From: Cohnella baijiui | GTDB taxonomy: Bacteria > Bacillota > Bacilli > Paenibacillales > Paenibacillaceae | Assembly: GCF_020731285.1 (NCBI RefSeq) | Contig: NZ_JAJFOW010000022.1 | Coordinates: forward strand, 1 to 64,000 | Direction: 5' to 3' | DNA: 64,000 bases | Shown: positions 32,307-41,152 of the stretch, piece after piece | How the letters are laid out: every line of letters begins with the position of its first letter | Numbering within the stretch: position 1 is the first letter of the stretch | Notes under the pieces: model-generated | Database searches by the model: none | The model's input: only the letters and a program-made list of their open reading frames with translations | Told to the model about the DNA's origin: nothing | Position numbers and translations under genes: made by a program

Positions 32307-33446
32307 TTATCGCCCCCTGACGGACGCAAGCATCCTTGCCAAATTGCGCGACGTCGCATACAGGTTGGCCTCGGCATCCCGCAGACAGTCCTCCAGCGCC
32401 GCCGGGCGCGTGACGGTCGACAGGCAGCCCGCGAAATGCGGCAGCAACTCGATCCATCGGTCCCCGAGGCTGCCGGAAATCAGGTAGGCCGGCTTGCCCG
32501 CTTCCCGGGCGACACCCGCAACATGGAGCGGCAGCTTGCCGTATAGCGTCTGCCCGTCGCTGCTGCCTTCGCCCGTCCAGACGACGTCAGCGCGGCGAAC
32601 CCGCTCTTCGAGCCCGCACAGCAGGCCCACCACTTCGGCGCCGCGCTCGATCCGCGCGCCGACGGTCAGGAGCGCGGCGCCCAGTCCTCCCGCCGCGCCC
32701 GCGCCCGGCGCGTCGGCATGGCGCTTCCCGCTCGCCTGCGCAAGCAGCTCGGCATAATTCGCCATCGCCCGCTCCAGACGTTCCACCGTCGCTGGATCCG
32801 CTCCCTTCTGCGGACCGTACACCCGGGTCGCCCCTTCCGGGCCGAGCAGCGGATTGGCGACGTCGCTGGCCACGAGCAGCGTGCATTCCGCCAGCCGCGG
32901 GTCGAGTCCGGCCAGGTCGGCGACGGCCATCTCCGCGAGATCGCGGCCGAATCCCGTCAATTCGGCGCCCCGGCCGTCCGCAAACTTAGCGCCGAGCGCG
33001 GCGAGCATCCCCATCCCGCCGTCGTTCGTCGAGCTGCCGCCCAAGCCGACGACCAGGTGCCGGATGCCCAGATCGAGCGCCGCACGGATCGCGTCGCCGA
33101 GTCCCCGCGATGTCGTGTGAAGCGGATTGCGCTCCTCCAGCCGCAAAAGCGGCAGGCCAAACAAGCCCGCCGCCTCTACGACGGCCCATCGCTCCCCGCC
33201 GCGACGGAAAATGCCGATCTCCGCTGCGAAAGGCCGTCCGAACGGCCCGGCGGCGGCAATCCCGATCCGTTCCCCATTCGCCGCGTTCACGATGGCATCG
33301 AGCGTGCCTTCCCCGCCGTCGGCCATCGGAACGGCGTCCGTCTCGGCTTCCGGCAGCTCCTCCCGGACCGCGCGCGCCATGACGGCGCACACTTGCGCGG
33401 CGCTCAGCGTGCCCTTGTACGAATCCGGTGCCAGCACGATTTTCAT
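32307..33446 (-). CDS. glxK: Glycerate kinase, type II (GlxK family)
   Basis: Glycerate kinase of 379 residues, which phosphorylates D-glycerate. Family features in order: VLAPDSYKGTLSA at the N terminus, MADGGEGTLDA, a GLGGSSTNDGGMGML nucleotide/substrate loop, DVANPLLGPEGA, YGPQKGA, and GAGAAGGLGAAL. It stands alone, with the NAT remnant downstream and about 435 bp of non-coding sequence upstream. Its product could feed glycerate from sugar-acid breakdown into glycolysis. Confidence 0.95.
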   Translation of the reverse strand: MKIVLAPDSYKGTLSAAQVCAVMARAVREELPEAETDAVPMADGGEGTLDAIVNAANGERIGIAAAGPFGRPFAAEIGIFRRGGERWAVVEAAGLFGLPLLRLEERNPLHTTSRGLGDAIRAALDLGIRHLVVGLGGSSTNDGGMGMLAALGAKFADGRGAELTGFGRDLAEMAVADLAGLDPRLAECTLLVASDVANPLLGPEGATRVYGPQKGADPATVERLERAMANYAELLAQASGKRHADAPGAGAAGGLGAALLTVGARIERGAEVVGLLCGLEERVRRADVVWTGEGSSDGQTLYGKLPLHVAGVAREAGKPAYLISGSLGDRWIELLPHFAGCLSTVTRPAALEDCLRDAEANLYATSRNLARMLASVRGR

Positions 33447-33881
33447 CGTCTCTTCGCCCCCCTCATGTCGTACGAACGATGATCCCCTTGGCTCAAGAAG
33501 CCCAGATGAAGATCTGCAGCGACATGGCGCTCCCTCTTTTCAGCCCCATCTTGGAAAAAGGGCCGTCAAGTCACGGAGCGCTTGCCAGTCTATTGCTTAT
33601 TTTACATGAAAAGCAGCTGGGCGGCAGGCGGGGCGGAAGCTTTCTTGCGGATGGTTCACGCGCAGGAGCCGTGCTGCACCTCGAACGCCAAAAAAAACCT
33701 GCTGGGACGGGAGGCATAGTGATTCGTCGGAATCGTCATCTTGGCGTCGAAACGCGGATGGCGAAAAAAACATCTATACTTTTCTCGGTCATCAACCATG
33801 CTTTGTAGGGTCCATCGGCGCTTTTCGGTCTGTTAGAATGGGGAAATAACGCTCTCAAGCGCCATTCGAGGAGGAACCGAG
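33447..33881. other. Intergenic region between divergent glycerate kinase and GH43 genes
   Basis: No gene or clear repeat is seen in these 435 bases. The right end holds the GH43 ribosome binding site AGGAGG (33869-33874) and a -10-like TAGAAT at 33834 without a matching -35 hexamer. Confidence 0.55.
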
Positions 33882-34868
33882 TTGACCGCACCTGTTAAAT
33901 TCAACCAGCCGATCGTTACGCACATGTACACCGCGGACCCGTCGGCGCACGTTTTCGAAGGCAAGATCTACATTTATCCGTCGCACGATCTCGACCATGA
34001 ACGGGCGTCCAACGACAACGGCGACCAGTACGACATGGAAGACTATCACGTCTTGTCCATGGACGACGCGGCGTCGGCCGCCGTCGACCACGGCGAGGCG
34101 CTGCATGTGAGAGACGTCCCTTGGGCCAAACAGCAAATGTGGGCGCCGGACGCCGCCTGCAAAAACGGGACTTATTATTTGTTCTTCCCGGCGCGCGACC
34201 ACGACGGCATCTTCCGCATCGGGGTCGCGACGAGCTCGTCGCCTGCCGGCCCGTTCGCGGCGCAGCCGTCTTACCTGCCGGGCAGCTTCAGCATCGATCC
34301 GGCCGTCCTGGTGGACGATGACGACCGGGCTTATATGTATTTCGGCGGATTGTGGGGCGGACAGCTGGAGAAGTGGCAGGGCGGGACGTTCGATCCGGAT
34401 GCCGAAGGGCCTGCGCCCAATGAGCCCGCGCTCGGGCCGCGCGTCGCCGAATTGAGCGAAGACATGCTCTCGTTCAAGGACGCGCCTCGGGAGATTGCCA
34501 TCCTGGACGAAGACGGGCAGCCGATCCTGGCCGGCGACGAGGACCGCCGCTACTTCGAAGGTCCGTGGGTTCATCGGTACAACGGCCTCTACTACCTCTC
34601 CTATTCAACCGGCACGACCCACAAAATCGTCTATGCCGTCGGCGAGCATCCCATGGGGCCGTATACGTTTAAGGGGACGATCCTGACACCCGTCATCGGC
34701 TGGACGACGCATCACTCGATCGTGCAGTTCCGGGACAAATGGTACCTCTTCTATCACGACAGTTCCCTGTCCGGCGGCGCCGACAACAAACGCTCCGTGA
34801 AGTTCGCCGAGCTGCGGTACAACGACGACGGCACGATCGTCGCGATCGATCCGTATCCGGAGAAATAA
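33882..34868 (+). CDS. Glycoside hydrolase family 43 protein
   Basis: Five-bladed beta-propeller glycosidase of 328 residues, probably cytoplasmic. The three GH43 acids are recognisable: Asp in MYTADPSAHV (about 19), Asp in FSIDPAVLVDD (about 143) and Glu in RYFEGPWVHRY (about 227). MWAPDAACKNGTYYLFF is typical of the xylosidase/arabinofuranosidase members. The start codon is TTG 33882 with AGGAGG seven bases upstream; no ATG is available. It is monocistronic with a terminator at 34937-34982. Substrate: arabinose- or xylose-containing oligosaccharides, from family only. Confidence 0.93.
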   Translation: MTAPVKFNQPIVTHMYTADPSAHVFEGKIYIYPSHDLDHERASNDNGDQYDMEDYHVLSMDDAASAAVDHGEALHVRDVPWAKQQMWAPDAACKNGTYYLFFPARDHDGIFRIGVATSSSPAGPFAAQPSYLPGSFSIDPAVLVDDDDRAYMYFGGLWGGQLEKWQGGTFDPDAEGPAPNEPALGPRVAELSEDMLSFKDAPREIAILDEDGQPILAGDEDRRYFEGPWVHRYNGLYYLSYSTGTTHKIVYAVGEHPMGPYTFKGTILTPVIGWTTHHSIVQFRDKWYLFYHDSSLSGGADNKRSVKFAELRYNDDGTIVAIDPYPEK

Positions 34869-34936
34869 TCGCGGTCGGTGCGCGGGGGCATCTGCTATTT
34901 CCCGCAGCGCAGCGCTGCCGGCTCGAAACCAAGCCG

Positions 34937-34982
34937 AAGGACCTCCGATTCCGCGGCCAGCGGAACCGAAGGTCCTTTTGTT
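34937..34982 (+). terminator. Terminator of the GH43 gene
   Basis: AAGGACCT (34937-34944) pairs with AGGTCCTT (34970-34977), with further pairing of the inner GC-rich segment, and is followed by TTTTGTTT on the plus strand, about 70 bases after the GH43 stop. Confidence 0.8.
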
Positions 34983-35127
34983 TAGGGCGTGTTTTCCCGG
35001 TCCAGTGCGGTCCGGAACAGGCTTTCGATCTCGACGCTGCAAGGATCGGCTCGGCGTTGCGGCGGCGGTCGGGACCCGGAATTCGAATCGCCTCGGCGAC
35101 ATGGCGCCTACGGCGCCGGCGCCGCGT

Positions 35128-35550
35128 CTAATCCTCGACCGGCCACGCGGGGTTCCAGACGACCTCCCACAAGTGGCCGTCCGGATCGAGGAAGTGACCG
35201 GAGTAGCCGCCCCAAAAGGCGTCGTGCGGAGGGTCCGTCACGATCGCCCCGGCTTGGCGCGCCTGCTCGACGACGCGGTCGACCTCCTCCTTGCTCCCGA
35301 CGTTGTGGCCGATCGTGAACTCGCACGAGCTGGGCGCCGAACGGGGCACCTTGGTCTCGTGAACGAGGTCGTCCCGGCCCCAGAGCGCGAGCTTCACGCC
35401 CCCCTGCAGTTCGAAAAAGGCGACCGCCCCGTGCTCGAACTCCCGGCCGACAATCCCTTCGGTCGGCAGGCCCAATCCGTCGCGATAAAAGACCAACGAC
35501 TTCTCCAGATCCGCCACGGCCAGCGTTAATACCGATAATCTTGGTTTCAT
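35128..35550 (-). CDS. VOC family protein (glyoxalase/bleomycin resistance fold)
   Basis: Vicinal oxygen chelate protein of 140 residues with two beta-alpha-beta-beta-beta modules: LTLAVADLEKSLVFYRDGLGLP in the first and FLDPDGHLWEVVWNP at the end of the second. Metal ligands may include Glu in FFELQGG and Glu in LWEVVWN. The precise activity cannot be assigned. The gene lies between the GH43 terminator and an AraC-family gene on the same strand. Confidence 0.9.
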   Translation of the reverse strand: MKPRLSVLTLAVADLEKSLVFYRDGLGLPTEGIVGREFEHGAVAFFELQGGVKLALWGRDDLVHETKVPRSAPSSCEFTIGHNVGSKEEVDRVVEQARQAGAIVTDPPHDAFWGGYSGHFLDPDGHLWEVVWNPAWPVED

Positions 35551-35641
35551 ACGCGCTTTCGCCTTCCCTTCCTTGTAATTACAAAGGCTTCCTTCCTATG
35601 ATTGCCCATCGACAACGTTCCGGAATAGGAAAAAACGGACA

Positions 35642-36457
35642 TCATATCCGCCACACCTGCCGGGGAGTCAATCCGTAGTACCGCTGAAAATGATGAATCA
35701 GATGGGATTGGTCGTAATAGCCGAACCGGACCGACAGATCGGCAAAGGGAGCGCGCGACCCCCGGTGCAGCTCGCCGAGCACGCTTTGGAACCGGATAAT
35801 GCCGGCCAGTTCCTTCGGCCCCATGCCGAGCTCTTGCCGGAACGCGCGCCGCAGGTGCTTGTCCGAGTAGCTGACCGCCGCAGCCAGCTCGCGGACGGTC
35901 ATCGCGCCTCCGCTGGCGTAAAGATACCCCATCGCCGCGCCGACCAGCGAACCGCCAGGCGCGTTGTCGGTCCGATGCAGGATGTGCCGCAGCCTGCGCT
36001 CCACGTGCGCGATCGCATCTCGAACCGAGCTGGAATCGACGACCTTCTCCGCCAGTTCGGCCGCCTCGGCGCCCCACATCTCGTCCAGCCGGACGTGATA
36101 GCCGGCCAGCGACGAGACGGGGTGCCCGAACAGCCGCTTCGCCCGATCCGCGAAAAATCGGATGCCGAACATGGCATACGTTTCGTCGAGGACGATCGTC
36201 TCGTACGTCGTCATGAGACCGGCGGCGAAAGCGGCCCGCGAGGCATCCGATGCATGCCGGTCAAAGATCAGATCGACGCATCCGTCCGGCAGGATGCGGT
36301 GCAACAGGGCGGCCTCGGACGGCCGTGCGTCGATCGTCCAATAGCAAGCGACGTACGGCGATAGAAGGGGAGACGGCGCATACTCCCGGTAACGGTAGGA
36401 CGCATCCTGTAGATCGCGCTGCAGAATGGGCGGTTGAAGCGGTCGGTAGCGGTGCAT
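35642..36457 (-). CDS. AraC family transcriptional regulator (DUF6597-type N-terminal domain)
   Basis: Regulator of 271 residues: an N-terminal domain with YVACYWTIDARP and ILPDGCVDLIF, as in regulators of small-molecule or damage responses, and a C-terminal AraC domain (about 165-270; VSYSDKHLRRAFRQELG, FGYYDQSHLIHHFQRYYG). It lies 91 bp upstream of the VOC gene in the same direction, so it probably regulates or is co-transcribed with it. GGGAGTGAG precedes the ATG. Confidence 0.92.
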   Translation of the reverse strand: MHRYRPLQPPILQRDLQDASYRYREYAPSPLLSPYVACYWTIDARPSEAALLHRILPDGCVDLIFDRHASDASRAAFAAGLMTTYETIVLDETYAMFGIRFFADRAKRLFGHPVSSLAGYHVRLDEMWGAEAAELAEKVVDSSSVRDAIAHVERRLRHILHRTDNAPGGSLVGAAMGYLYASGGAMTVRELAAAVSYSDKHLRRAFRQELGMGPKELAGIIRFQSVLGELHRGSRAPFADLSVRFGYYDQSHLIHHFQRYYGLTPRQVWRI

Positions 36458-36562
36458 CGTCTCACTCCCTTCCTCGATGTCGAGCGAATGTTGTTACGTC
36501 TATCATCTCCCCGAAGCTTTATGGGTGTCAAGCGCCGCTCCCCCCTCTTGCCGTCCTCTCGC

Positions 36563-36619
36563 TTGCACGTCAGACCCCTCTTCGATATAATGACCGTAGT
36601 CATAAATGACCAAGGTCAT
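36563..36619 (+). promoter_or_regulatory. tetR promoter with two overlapping operator palindromes
   Basis: TTGCAC (36563-36568) and TATAAT (36586-36591) are spaced by exactly 17 bp. Two related dyads follow: ATGAC-CGTA-GTCAT (36590-36603), overlapping the -10 box, and AATGACC-AA-GGTCATT (36605-36620), over the transcription start. Their starts are 16 bp apart. The position suits autorepression by the TetR-family protein encoded 38 bp downstream. Confidence 0.85.
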
Positions 36620-36657
36620 TTTTTAGTCCATGGCTGAAATGGAGGAGGAAATCATCG

Positions 36658-37260
36658 ATGACCCGCGAGGAAAAGAAAAAGAAGATCAAAGCGGACATCA
36701 CCCGCAACGCCATCGCTTTGTTCAAAGAGAAAGGGTTCGACCAGGTAACGGTCGAGGAAATTGCGCTCCGAAGCGATATCGCCAAGGGGACTTTTTTTAA
36801 CTATTTCTCCAAAAAGGAACACGTTCTTCTGCACATGGCCGATTCTTATTTACCTCTAATGGGTCAAATCTTCGGGCGGCATCGGACCGGTCCGGTACGG
36901 GCGCGCATCGAGTGCATCCTGAGCGATCTGCTCGACCTTTATTTGCAGTATGCCGATTTGCTTCGGATTACGCTGGTGGAGTCGATCCGCGCATCGCTCG
37001 CGGCCGGAGACGAGGAAACGAACATTTCGCGGTTACGCTCCGCGTTCTCCGCGTTTCTGGAAGACGCGCAGACGGCCGGCGAGATACGGACCCGGGCGAA
37101 TGCGGACGATTGCGCCGCGCTGTTGGTCGGCCTTCTTTTTCAAACGCTGATCCTCTATTCGTCCCGGCTCGACGCGCCGGAGATGCGCCGGATGCTCGTT
37201 CGGCAGCTGGACCTGGCCTGGGAGGGAATCGCCGATGCGACGGTTGAAAAGAATCTTTAA
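36658..37260 (+). CDS. TetR/AcrR family transcriptional regulator
   Basis: Regulator of 200 residues with an N-terminal helix-turn-helix (about 10-57; TVEEIALRSDIAKGTFFNYFSKKEHVL) and a helical ligand-binding C-terminal domain. AGGAGG lies about nine bases before the ATG. The promoter carries two palindromes typical of TetR autoregulation. Its 3' end overlaps the GDPD gene by 26 bp, so it very likely controls that gene. Confidence 0.95.
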   Translation: MTREEKKKKIKADITRNAIALFKEKGFDQVTVEEIALRSDIAKGTFFNYFSKKEHVLLHMADSYLPLMGQIFGRHRTGPVRARIECILSDLLDLYLQYADLLRITLVESIRASLAAGDEETNISRLRSAFSAFLEDAQTAGEIRTRANADDCAALLVGLLFQTLILYSSRLDAPEMRRMLVRQLDLAWEGIADATVEKNL

Positions 37261-38221
37261 AAGCAAGATTACGATTTCGCTGCTTATTCTGATCGCTTTT
37301 ATCTATGCAAACAATACGTCTCTGTGGGTCCACCGGGACGGAACGCCGCTCCTGCTGGCCCATCGCGGTCTGGCTCAAACCTTCTCCATGGAAGGCATCG
37401 AGAATGACACTTGCACAGCCGAGCGGATTCGCGAACCCGAATACCCGTACCTGGAAAATACGATCCCTTCGATAGACGCGGCGTTTCAAGCCGGCGCGGA
37501 CGTCGTCGAGCTGGATATCAAGCCGACCAAAGACGGCGAATTTGCGGTGTTTCACGACTGGACGCTGGATTGCCGGACGAATCTGAAAGGCACTACCGGG
37601 GACTATACGATGGCAGAGTTGAAACGAGCCGACATCGGATACGGCTACACCGCCGACGGAGGCAAAACTTATCCGTTCCGCGGCCAAGGCGTCGGCCTGA
37701 TGCCTTCGCTCGAAGAGGTGCTGAGCCGATTCCCCGATGAGGAATTGCTGATCCATATCAAGAGCAACGATCCGGAGGAAGGCCGGCAGTTGGCGCGGTA
37801 TTTCGCGACCCTGCCGGCAAGCCGCGTCGATCAGCTGGCCGTCTACGGCGGGGACGAGCCGATCGCGGCGCTGAAGGACGAACTCCCCACGGTCCGGGCG
37901 ATGTCCAAAGAAACGATGAAAAGCTGCCTTGTCCCTTATCTGGCAGCCGGTTGGACCGGCTATTTGCCGAACGCCTGCAAACATACGGAGCTGCACATTC
38001 CGGAGAAGATCGCGCCCCTGCTGTGGGGTTGGCCGGACCGTTTCTTGAACCGGATGGACCGCGCAGACACGCGCGTCATCGTCGTGGGCGGGGACGGCAG
38101 CGATTTCTCGAGCGGCTTCGATTCGCCCGCCGACCTCAAGCGGCTGAAGGCCGACTACTCGGGCGGCATCTGGACCAATCGGATCGACCGGATCGCGCCG
38201 CTGTACAGGCACGGCGGATAG
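37235..38221 (+). CDS. Membrane-anchored glycerophosphodiester phosphodiesterase family protein
   Basis: GDPD-fold protein of 328 residues with one N-terminal helix (about 11-27) and an outward-facing domain. Catalytic and metal motifs are present: LAHRG (His43, Arg44), YLENTIPS (Glu), VELDIKPTKDG (Glu, Asp) and FHDWTLD (His). An insertion after HRG and several cysteines (NDTCTAE, KSCLVP, NACKH) distinguish it from GlpQ. It begins within the tetR 3' end at an ATG with GGAGGG upstream, indicating translational coupling. Confidence 0.9.
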   Translation: MRRLKRIFKSKITISLLILIAFIYANNTSLWVHRDGTPLLLAHRGLAQTFSMEGIENDTCTAERIREPEYPYLENTIPSIDAAFQAGADVVELDIKPTKDGEFAVFHDWTLDCRTNLKGTTGDYTMAELKRADIGYGYTADGGKTYPFRGQGVGLMPSLEEVLSRFPDEELLIHIKSNDPEEGRQLARYFATLPASRVDQLAVYGGDEPIAALKDELPTVRAMSKETMKSCLVPYLAAGWTGYLPNACKHTELHIPEKIAPLLWGWPDRFLNRMDRADTRVIVVGGDGSDFSSGFDSPADLKRLKADYSGGIWTNRIDRIAPLYRHGG

Positions 38222-38228
38222 CTGCCGT

Positions 38229-40310
38229 CTAAAAGTCCGCCCCCGCCTTCGGAAGCCACGGGCATGCGGTTCCCGCATACGTCACGGCGAGCCGGTGCAT
38301 CGCCCGCGTGCAGGCGATATAGAGCAGGTTTCGGTCCAGCGGCGTCCGGTAATGGTCGGCATCGGCGTGGGGAACGATCACCTGGTCGAACTCCAACCCT
38401 TTGGCCAGATGGGCGAAAGCGATTACGACGCCCTCGCGATAGCGGTCGCTGGCAAAGTCGAGCAGCGTGAGTCCTTCGCCAGCCCCGTTCTCCGACAGCG
38501 ACCGATAGAGCCGCTCCGCCTGCGGCCCCGTCTTGCAGACGATGCCGAGCGATCGGTGCTCCCCGGCGCGGAAATCCGCGATCTCCCGGCGAAGGAGCGC
38601 CAGCTCCGCCTCCGCATCGGCGGCGCCGAGAACGCGGGGCTGGGGACCGTGGCGCTCGATCGGCTCGATCCGGCTGTCCGGGCGAATATGCCGGGCGAAC
38701 CGGATGATCTCGGCCGTCGAGCGGTAGCTTTTGCGGAGCTCGACTGTGTCCGCCTGGGGGAAGATCGCCTTGATCTCGTCCAGCGCAGAGGAAACGTAAG
38801 GCTGAACGGACTGGCCGGCGTCGCCGAGTATCGTCTTCTTGCAGGGAAACAAGCGTGCCAGAACGGCATACTGCATGCACGTGTAATCCTGCATCTCGTC
38901 GACCACCAGATGTTTGACGTCGTCGTAGCCCTTGCTCCCTTCGAGCAGCAGCTTCAAATACGCCACGGCGAACGCGTCCGCATGCTCCAGCTTTTTCGGC
39001 CCGAGCGACCGGAACAGCTCCGGTTTGTGGAGCGAACGATAAAAGTCTTTGTAAATCTCGAGGACGCGGAGTGTCCGGAACATGCGCCGGATCTTCGTTC
39101 GGATCGCTTTTGCATCGGCCCGGCTCGGCTTGTCGCCGTCCTCGTCCCGGGCTTCGCCCGCGATGACGGCCGCCGTTTTGTCTAAGCGGGCCTCGACGGG
39201 AAGCGCGCTCGCCGCATGGTAAGCGGTCCGGATGTCCTCGCGGGCGACACGGATCCCGCCGACTTCGAGATCCGTCGGTTCGAAGTACGTCTCGGCGATC
39301 CGCTCCGCGAACCACTCGAGCGTTCGCACGAAATCGATGCCCGACTTGAAGCGGATCCGCTCGGCGAGACCGGCGTCCCCTCCGGCGAGCAGCGCGGACA
39401 CCTGCTCGCCGAACGTCTGGCACTCGCAAACCCCTGCGAGCAGGCCGGCCGCCAGCTCGTCCATGCCGAGCTCCGGGATGTTCTCCTCCCCGAGCTCCGG
39501 CAGCACGCCCGCGATATAGTCGGAGAACACTTTGTTCGGGGAAACGATGCGGATCTGCCCGGACGTAAGCGTCCCTTTGTGGCGATAGAGTAAAAACGCG
39601 ATCCGGTGCAGCGCGACCGACGTCTTGCCGGAGCCGGCCACACCTTGAATGATCAGCTCGCGGGCGTGCTCGTCGCGAATGATGCGGTTCTGCTCCTGCT
39701 GGATCGTCGCGACGATGTTCTTCATTTTTTCGTCCGAGCGTTGGCTGAGCTCCCGCTGCAGCACGTCGTCCTGGATCGCGAGCGAGGTTTCGATCATGTA
39801 CGCCATGGCACCCTCTTGGATTTTGTACTGCCGTTTGAGCAGCAACTCTCCCTTCACCTCTCCGCCCGGAGATGCGTATGCCGCCTTCCCGACTTCATAG
39901 TCGTAGAACAGGCTCGCGACCGGCGAGCGCCAATCGTAAACGACGTCCGCCCGGCCGTCTTCCCCGGAAAAGGCATGGACGCCGACGTAGTGCGCGGTCT
40001 CCTCCGCGTCCCCTTCCGCGAGAAAGTCGACTCTGCCGAAGTAGGGGCTCGCAAGCAGTTTCCGCAGCTTCTGCAGCTTTTCCGCCGCCTTCTCCCCCTG
40101 GTCGATGACGAGCGAGATGTCGACCCGGTTCGCCGCCAGTTCGGCCGGATCGAGCCCGGACCGGTTCTCCCAGACGTACCGCTTCGCCTCGAGCACGCCC
40201 CGCCGGGCGTTATCGACCTTCGCTTCGATCGATGACGCGGCTTCCCGCAGCATGCGGGTGACCTGTGCCAGGTAGATCTTCTCTTCCGCTTCGGTTGGAT
40301 TTCGGACCAT
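38229..40310 (-). CDS. helD: RNA polymerase recycling motor HelD (UvrD-like helicase fold)
   Basis: Superfamily 1 helicase-like protein of 693 residues. It has an N-terminal coiled-coil arm (about 1-95) that in HelD enters the RNA polymerase secondary channel, then Walker A GVAGSGKTS (223-231), an insertion between the motor halves, Walker B VDEMQDYT, DAGQSVQPY, RKSYRSTAEI (motif IV), HLAKGLEFDQV and the final LYIACTRAMH. HelD releases stalled RNA polymerase from DNA and nucleic acids. Somewhat shorter than the B. subtilis protein (about 770 residues). It is monocistronic and converges with the GDPD gene. Confidence 0.93.
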   Translation of the reverse strand: MVRNPTEAEEKIYLAQVTRMLREAASSIEAKVDNARRGVLEAKRYVWENRSGLDPAELAANRVDISLVIDQGEKAAEKLQKLRKLLASPYFGRVDFLAEGDAEETAHYVGVHAFSGEDGRADVVYDWRSPVASLFYDYEVGKAAYASPGGEVKGELLLKRQYKIQEGAMAYMIETSLAIQDDVLQRELSQRSDEKMKNIVATIQQEQNRIIRDEHARELIIQGVAGSGKTSVALHRIAFLLYRHKGTLTSGQIRIVSPNKVFSDYIAGVLPELGEENIPELGMDELAAGLLAGVCECQTFGEQVSALLAGGDAGLAERIRFKSGIDFVRTLEWFAERIAETYFEPTDLEVGGIRVAREDIRTAYHAASALPVEARLDKTAAVIAGEARDEDGDKPSRADAKAIRTKIRRMFRTLRVLEIYKDFYRSLHKPELFRSLGPKKLEHADAFAVAYLKLLLEGSKGYDDVKHLVVDEMQDYTCMQYAVLARLFPCKKTILGDAGQSVQPYVSSALDEIKAIFPQADTVELRKSYRSTAEIIRFARHIRPDSRIEPIERHGPQPRVLGAADAEAELALLRREIADFRAGEHRSLGIVCKTGPQAERLYRSLSENGAGEGLTLLDFASDRYREGVVIAFAHLAKGLEFDQVIVPHADADHYRTPLDRNLLYIACTRAMHRLAVTYAGTACPWLPKAGADF

Positions 40311-40370
40311 ACGCGCTCCCTCTTTCCTGCTTGGAATCGTCTTTAGTATAGAGAAATGGAAAAAAAGGTA

Positions 40371-40482
40371 TAGACTTATATTTTTCTTTGTTGTATTATA
40401 TTTTTATCGTGGGTCCAAAAAAGGACATACGATTCAGATGCCCATCCAACCAAGTCTCCTTCGTTCGGGACTTGGTTTTTTT
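40371..40482 (+). ncRNA. Candidate small RNA with own promoter and terminator
   Basis: TAGACT (40371-40376) and TATTAT (40394-40399) are 17 bp apart, predicting transcription from about 40406. The transcript would run about 77 bases to a terminator: CCAAGTC (40450-40456) paired with GACTTGG (40469-40475) and seven T. The 5' part can form GTCC-AAAAAA-GGAC, and the middle (CCCATCCAACCAAG) is C-rich and unpaired, as in Gram-positive regulatory RNAs that pair to ribosome binding sites. No frame with a start is present. It is divergent from helD. I do not recognise an Rfam family. Confidence 0.5.
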
Positions 40483-40519
40483 ATTGCTTAGCCCTTGCCG
40501 TTCCCTTCCGGAACATGCG

Positions 40520-40546
40520 AAAAAACCGCCGAATCGGCGGTTTTTT
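40520..40546. terminator. Bidirectional terminator
   Basis: AAAAAACCGCCGA is followed directly by its inverted copy, ending in six T (40541-40546). It lies about 30 bases beyond the stop of the PH-domain gene on the minus strand. Confidence 0.93.
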
Positions 40547-40574
40547 CGGTGATGGAGCATTCGGTTGGGGATGA

Positions 40575-40934
40575 TTACCGAATCGAGGGCTCGTTGATCT
40601 CCGTCATTTCGTAAGCGCGGTGAGTCCTTCTCGCCTCGTCGGCGGCATTCAGCACGATATCCGCCACTTCTTCCGCTCCCTTGATATTGCGCAGCATAAA
40701 ATGCGGCGAATCGGCATCGGTCGAGCTGATATAAATATCGCCCATGCCCCACAGGCGTTCCCACAGATTGCGCTTGGAAGAGCCGTCCCGAACGCGGTAA
40801 AGCCGAATTTCTTTTCGCGTTCTCGTAAAGATTCCTTTCTCGACGATGACGCGGGTATCCGTGATCGTATAGGTCGTGAAAGACGGAAATCCGTAGTTGA
40901 AAGGCTTGCCTTTCCACAGCACGTTTTCGGCCAT
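40575..40934 (-). CDS. PH domain-containing protein (bPH2/YdbT-like)
   Basis: Small protein of 119 residues consisting of one bacterial PH domain: LWKGKPFNYGFPSFTTYTITDTRVIVEKGIFTRTRKEI gives the first strands and RVRDGSSKRNLWERLWGMGDIYIS the middle ones. There is no membrane helix, unlike YdbS/YdbT. It is probably a membrane- or protein-interaction module. AGGAGG precedes the ATG. Monocistronic with a strong terminator. Confidence 0.88.
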   Translation of the reverse strand: MAENVLWKGKPFNYGFPSFTTYTITDTRVIVEKGIFTRTRKEIRLYRVRDGSSKRNLWERLWGMGDIYISSTDADSPHFMLRNIKGAEEVADIVLNAADEARRTHRAYEMTEINEPSIR

Positions 40935-41047
40935 GCGATCGCCTCCTGCTCAGCGGTTGGGTGCATTGCGCCGGCTCGTTGTCTGCCCGAACGCACCGAT
41001 GCCTCTACTATAGGGCAGGAAACCAGGCATCGGCAAGCAGGAAACTC

Positions 41048-41134
41048 GGACTCCCTCTTTGACTCTCGCCCCCTAGACTCCCTCTTCGACCCGCCGTTTC
41101 CGCGCATGTAGGAGTCCTGGACTCCCTCTTTGAC
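41048..41134. repeat. Dispersed hairpin repeat related to the 30.4-kb array
   Basis: Three copies of (G/A)GACTCCCTCTT(T/C)GAC occur at 41048, 41075 and 41119. The last is preceded by GGAGTCC, giving a 7-bp stem around one base. The core matches the 51-bp units at 30391-30528. The block lies just past the end of the esterase gene on the minus strand. Confidence 0.8.
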
Positions 41135-41152
41135 GCTCGACCCGCCGCGAAC

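Noticed and set aside
33447..33881. Plus-strand frames upstream of the GH43 gene
   Set aside because: No ribosome binding site, no domain and overlap with the expected promoter region.
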